Assembly (NCBI RefSeq): GCF_036669915.1 | Contig: NC_089320.1 | Coordinates: forward strand, 8,353,233 to 8,417,232 | From: Pocillopora verrucosa | Taxonomy: Eukaryota; Cnidaria; Anthozoa; Scleractinia; Pocilloporidae | Direction: 5' to 3' | DNA length: 64,000 nucleotides | Shown: piece after piece, positions 58,498-64,000 of the stretch | Position numbering within the stretch: position 1 is the stretch's first letter | Layout of the letters: every line of letters begins with the position of its first letter | Position numbers and translations under genes: made by a program | The notes under the pieces: generated by a model | Database searches by the model: none | What the model saw: only the letters and a program-made list of their open reading frames with translations | Told to the model about the DNA's origin: nothing

Positions 58498-60518
58498 CAG
58501 TTACAGCCGGCGGACTCGCAATTTATGCAAACTGAAACAGTGCAAGCTACCGCATCCTATTAGCAATTTTTAAATAACTTCTATTGATTTAAATATACAA
58601 CAGTTCTAAGACAAACAAACAAACGACACAAAAATATAAATTAATTTTCGTTGAAAATGAAGATTCGTCTATTCTCGTAATCAACATGTTTGACCCACTA
58701 GCCTCCGTAATACTTAAGAGTTGCATTGAATGTCAAGTTTCTTGAAATTTCTCGCTATGAAACTGGATCAAAATTACCAATTAACCAATGAAAACCTCCC
58801 TGCTGATTTCTGAAGATTACTCTCGAAATAAATGGAATAGAAAAGCTATCTTCCTCAACAAACATGTTGCTTAAGAAACGTGAGTATTACAGTAGAGTAG
58901 TCCGTTGAAATTGACATTTCTCTCTTCCTGTATTTCGTTTCTCTGTTGATCGGCTGATTTTTGTGTTTATATGAAAAAATGAAACAAGGCTCCTTTTCAG
59001 CAAGGTGAAAATATATTTGTATGGAATTTTGTACCGCCCAACAGGGTGTTTACTCGTAATAGGTTTCAAACGAAGATCAAAACAAAAATTGAGAACTCAG
59101 TTAACACAAGCAAATGATAGCTGTTGCTTCTTAGGCGATCGACTTTGTTCATGAATTATTCTGCATATCTTCGAGACTCTTCTTTGAAATTATCTCCCGC
59201 CGGATAAGCGCCGGGTCTATTTACAGGTTGCCTCGACTTTTCGCATGTTATGTTCCTTTCAGACGCTCCAGCCTTTGTATAACAACACATTCTCTGTACT
59301 AAATAAGCCTTATCCACCTCTATAACCTACGCAGTTTATGCGACCCTGTCTTTTATTCGAGAAACGACCGGATGCAACCAAAATTACAAGGATGACTCAT
59401 ATTTGTTAAGATTTGATTTGAGCTTAGTTTAGCTTTTTTTTGAGAGACACTTACTCACTTCAGCTCGCATAAATCATAAAATGTATTCAAAAGATAAAAA
59501 TTTTGGTTATGCAATAGTTGCGATTTGATGTTTAATAAAGGTAATGTATACACTGGTAATCCGTTATCATCAGAGTCCTCCGTCATGAATTGTTAATTTA
59601 AAATTTGTCTTTTTTGAAAGTAGAAAATTTATATTGAATCCCGTTAAAAAAAATTCAATGGATCCAGAAGCATTTCGCTTTTTTAAGGGTTCTTTTGATT
59701 TGCCTGTTCGCCGACATTTTACATTTGTTTGGATTCGGTAAACTTATAAAAAAGCTGAAACAATTAAGATGTCAGGCACCCTATCAGAATTCTTCTTTGC
59801 ATGATAAAAACGAACAGGTGAGAATATTTAACAAAGAATTGTTTATATTCTAACTTGGTCTGAATTATTAACCATAACCAGCGCCAATCGTCTATTTGCG
59901 ATACAGAGTGCAATGGAAAAGACTAACAACATTCGTTAGAAAATTTGTAAGAGAAGCTCGCTTATTTTCTAATTCTTGATATTGATGCATGAAATCTGTT
60001 CTATAATGAAGTATTTGTTCAAAGCTTTGTTCAAGGACGAACTTTGCATACTAATGATTTCATATACAGTGTTGGTTGTATATGACTCATGAAGTGGTGC
60101 TAAGTGTCACAAAGAGGTAGGCAGGACTGAGAAAGGCCCTTATTTCAAAGAAACAAAACAGAACAAAATTCAGAATCTGAATCGCGTGCTTAGAAAACAG
60201 CCGTTTACCGACAGGCTAAACTAACGCCGTATGTATGAATAATTTGCGATTGCTTTTGTTAACGATCTGCGTGAAATCTTCCTTTTTAAGCGATTTTTGT
60301 TATATCATAAGGTACTTTTTAACCAATCTTTAGCTAAAATTTTGAGAAAAAGCAATCATAATCAGAGGGAACAGAAATATCATTACAAATTTGTAAATCT
60401 CTTCTGCTACACTAGGTTACTATTTATGTCAAATCAACCCACCTTATTAATTATTTCAGATACGTAAAGGAGCCGAAGAATCACTCTTTAACTTGGGAAG
60501 AGATCAGCATCAGCAATC
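58498..60518. promoter_or_regulatory. Shared 5' region of two divergent Amt genes
   Basis: About 2 kb between the two start codons, with no supported gene inside. Promoter activity is inferred from position only; no specific sites are claimed. Confidence 0.4.
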
Positions 60519-63500
60519 ATGGTGACGAACTCGTCGCTTTTTAATGGATCCTCTGTTCCGTTTACCAGCAGTGAACTACCAACTACAAGTCCTCGAGGAA
60601 GAGATACCATGGATGGCCCGGGTGATGCTGTTTGGATTTTAACCAGTGCTTTCATCATTTTCACGATGATTTCGGGATTTGGACTTGTAGAATCTGGTAG
60701 GCTTATTCTTGGGATTTCAGTTGGTTCCTGATGCTTGAAACACCGAATTAAAAAATTAGAAATGTATCGTTTTAATTTACTTCATATTTCGAGTTTTCGA
60801 GATCTTTATTTCACGTTATCCTAAATGATTGTTCAGTTCACCAGTGATGTCAAATTTGTAATCATGGGATTTTTAAGATGGAACTTATCATGTCTTCCTC
60901 GGCTTATGGAAACGAAACTCGAAATTTCCCATCAGCATTAACCGAAATCCAAAGATCTTGAAGGTTTTACCTTCACAAAATCAGTAAAAGAAAATGACTG
61001 AATAGAAGACTGAATGAGGGAAGGCATAAACTCCATTAGTGGAAGGACTTTTTTTAAAACACACCAGCTCGCAATTTGTCGATTAAATGCACCCTTGACT
61101 TCTTATTTGCAAGTAGACGAATTAATTTTGGATCTGTCAAAACATAATATTTTAATTGTTTCCTCTTCGCTTTATCATGTTCGTAATGCGTTTCCGAACG
61201 TGGATTCGTGAGATTCGCCAAAGGTTTTTCCTACCTCATGCGTTAGTCTTACCACTCGACATATCAATTTTAGTTTCCTGTTTTTTGTAGAATATGATAA
61301 TTTCCTATATTGCAAAATTCGCCCCTACGTCAAATATGTCATTTATGAATTTTTTTTTTCCTGTTTCGCATTTCTTCATGTGGCTAATTGTTCTATTTTT
61401 CCACCTGTAAGTTGGCTACCAATGGCCTTGTCATGCATGTTTTGCAATTATTCTCTGGCAAGTTATTCCATTAAGAGCCTGGATAATGCTGCCTAAGCTC
61501 TGTTTACATCAAAGCCATATTTTAATGAAATCATAAACACGAGTAGAAATCGGGAGTCTGCTAAATAATCCAATCATAAACCAGCAAAATAATTTAAGTA
61601 AGCTTTCGCACGAAAATATATACATGGTAGCTAATCGTCTCAAATGAGGTATTTTCAGAGGAGAGCTTAAATTAAATGGTTCATTGCTATGCCTCATTGT
61701 AGGAGAAAATATTATGGTGATACACAAGAGGCTCGCCTCTGCAAATAAAACAAAAATAAAATAATAAGGATAGTGGCGTTGAAATTAGACATTTCAAATT
61801 ATCTTAACGAGAAGAAGATTTGAATCACGTGATTCTAGGTGTTTGGCAAACTGTTCTTAGCGACGGCAAATTTGGATTTTAATTTCCATTTTCTGCTAGT
61901 GAGGATATTGTTCTATGGGATGGTAAGTAGCTATAGAGGTTTGCAGCGCCATCTTAAAATAACAGTGACTACAAGTATGCCTTCAACTCTCTTTTCTGGA
62001 TCATTGAAGGATGAGCTGACAAACAGACTGTTGTTCTAGAGAACAATTTTTTGTATTTAAGCCTTTGGTTTGCCTTATTAGGGTGGAAAATTTGGCCTTT
62101 GGAAACACTAAATGAAAGCTTATTTCTAACCTGTGACATGTGCGTTTTTGTCGTTGCCCATTGCGTAAGAGGCCAAAATTCTAAAACAGTACTACCTGAG
62201 CTCTGTTTCGACGAATCCTAACACACGAAACCGGTTCCATTATCGCTAATATGTGATTAGCTGTATCTTTAAGGGAATGTTCATTGCTCTGACTGTGAAG
62301 GAGAACAAGCTTTCTGGCACTTTTTGGCTGCAACATAAAAAAAGTGATTAATTAAAACATCAGGAAAAGTTCACTCGTCATATCATTAAGTACTCCAGTA
62401 TTTTAATTTGGATGTGCAATTTGGATATGGTCAATAATTTCTCTATTGCTTATATCTAGGTATGGTCTCTAGAAAGAACGAAGCAAATATAATGGTGAAA
62501 AACGCTGTTGATGTTATATTTGGCGGCCTGGGGTTCTGGATGTTCGGCTTTGCTTTCACTTTTGGAAAGGACGAAGGTGCAAATGCATTCTCTGGCTATG
62601 GAAGCTTTTTCACAGACGCAGAGGAGACGCGAATGGGCGACGTGTTCGCACTTTATTGTTTTCAAGCCTCTTTTGCCACTACCGCTACAACCATCGTTTC
62701 AGGAGCAGTAGCGGAGAGGATGAACTTAAAGGCGTACATAATATTTGCCTTTACAAATACCTTAACATATTGCTTCCCAGCCCACTGGGTATGGGGGGAC
62801 ACAGGCTGGTTACGTAAGATGGGAGTGGTCGACATGGGTGGGGCCAGTCCAGTACATCTTGTGGGAGGAGTCGCAGGTCTGGTCGCAACTATCATGCTCA
62901 AGCCCCGAGCTGGAAGATTTAAAAGCTGTTCAGATGCAAATGCACCCTTGACGCACAAAATGGGAAGTCCAACGAATGTATTGCTTGGTATGTACGGGTA
63001 TTTAAATTTTTAACTTTAGGTTTGAGATTTCATGCTTCAGTCGATAAGTCAGTTTGTTTAAAAATCGGTCAATGAATCGGCTAGTAACTTAGTCATTCAA
63101 TCCGTCAGTCAGTTATTTGGTCAGATTCATCGGCAGCCATGATTTGAGTCAATAATATGAGTAGTTCATATACCATTTATTTTAAATTAATATTTCTGGA
63201 TATTTACCACTATATTTGTACCGTTATAAGAAATTTTTTACAGAAGAGAAACTACGTTATTCCTCCTATTTCTCTCATTACAGGAATGTTCATGCTATGG
63301 TGGGGTTGGCTCGGTTTTAACTGTGGAAGCACATTTGGGGTCAGCGGTGGAAGATGGAAGCTTGCCTCTAGGTCTGCGGTCTGTACCATAAATGCTTCAT
63401 GCGGTGGTGGTGTTTTCGCTACTTTTTACAGCTACTTTAAATGCAACAGGTGAGATAAAAGGCATCATTGCCAAACGATAATTTCCTGAACGTGATGCAT

Positions 63501-64000
63501 GCATGTTTTAAGGCAACCTTTTGTAAGTTCTTAAGCCCCCCTTAATTCTTTGTTTCGTTCGGTCACTTAGACAGTGAGGTTGAGAGGCTTGTAAATGAAT
63601 GATTCCATGGACGAAAAAACCAACTTTTCAAACAGTCCTGCCAATAAATACTGGATATGTCTTTTTGAATTGATGATATCCGAGCTTTCAATATTTTAAG
63701 GGTTTGAGTCCGAAACGCATCTACACTCGAGGTCATCTGAGTGAGATTTTGTATCTTTGCGATATCATCTACTAGCGGTAAGGTTTTCAAATCTTCTCGG
63801 GAAAGGACACGAAGAAACATCGCTTTGACAATGGCCATAACTGTGACAACCAATGATCTCTAGGTAAGAGTCATTGTTAAATTTAGCTTCCCAACCACTG
63901 TTTAATCAAGGACAGAAATGTAAGGGTATCAACGATAAACTAACATCTTACGTTTCTCTTCTAGGTTGGACATTCCTTTCTTCATGGTTGGAGTACTTGG
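60519..64000 (+). CDS. Amt-type ammonium transporter, 5' part of gene (runs off window)
   Basis: Plus-strand exons 60519-60696, 62460-62987, 63284-63449 and 63965 to the window end, phases consistent. The ATG is followed by a Ser/Thr-rich extracellular tail with NSS and NGS sites, then WILTSAFIIFTMISGFGLVE. Exon 2 has NIMVKNAVDVIFGGLGFWMF, QASFATTATTIVSGAVAER, FPAHWVWGDTGW and SPVHLVGGVAG (first pore His). Exon 3 has GMFMLWWGWLGFNCGS, FGVSGGRWKLASRSAV and continues without the break that the minus-strand paralogue has after FGMSGG. The last visible codons read DIPFFMVGVLG. Exon 2 here equals exons 2, 3 and most of 4 of the neighbour, so intron positions differ. Confidence 0.92.

Noticed and set aside
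63563..63853. 96-codon minus-strand frame
   Set aside because: It lies inside intron 3 of the plus-strand Amt gene and shows no family features; treated as chance.

Overview
This window looks like nuclear DNA from a marine invertebrate animal, most likely a cnidarian (stony coral or sea anemone). The evidence is compact genes with short canonical GT-AG introns, AT-rich spacers, intronless rhodopsin-type receptors in a cluster, Amt-type ammonium transporters, and a dense mix of DIRS, Penelope, Gypsy, BEL, LINE, hAT and MITE relics. The cnidarian assignment is inference. I see no rRNA, tRNA or CRISPR.

Layout. 1-7091: a non-coding repeat (segments A and B) carrying a decayed Ty3/Gypsy element (1604-6387) with LTRs, a 5-bp target duplication, PBS and PPT. 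7124-8936: a small inverted-repeat element and a decayed DIRS-type retrotransposon. 9496-16783: a broken ABCG transporter gene whose Walker A exon is inverted upstream. 16784-23018: mostly gene-free, with one BEL/Pao remnant and a hairpin element. 23019-24110: the 3' end of a CmcI-like methyltransferase gene (minus strand). 24266-34622: a complex repeat that contains the second copy of A and B. Between its A and B segments lie about 7.5 kb with (i) a GC-rich, intronless, Tudor-like ORF on the plus strand and (ii) an intact ten-exon minus-strand gene ending in BRCT-like and HMG-box-like domains. 34622-37140: DIRS, Penelope and CR1-like LINE fragments, the LINE interrupted by a TA-flanked MITE. 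39440-51063: three related single-exon GPCR genes, with LINE, Penelope, DIRS and hAT relics between the second and third. 54125-64000: two Amt ammonium transporter genes in head-to-head orientation; the minus-strand one is complete (seven exons, 515 aa) and the plus-strand one runs off the window.

How it fits together. The first A+B copy looks like an internally deleted relative of the second copy, which keeps a 7.5-kb gene-bearing interior. That makes 24.3-34.6 kb the best candidate for an undescribed large mobile element: its ten-exon gene would be the candidate mobilising or accessory protein and the Tudor-like ORF a possible cargo gene. The alternative, a host gene block that landed inside a repeat, is not excluded. 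The Amt pair may share a 2-kb intergenic control region, and the GPCRs form a small local expansion with a shared altered TM7 motif.
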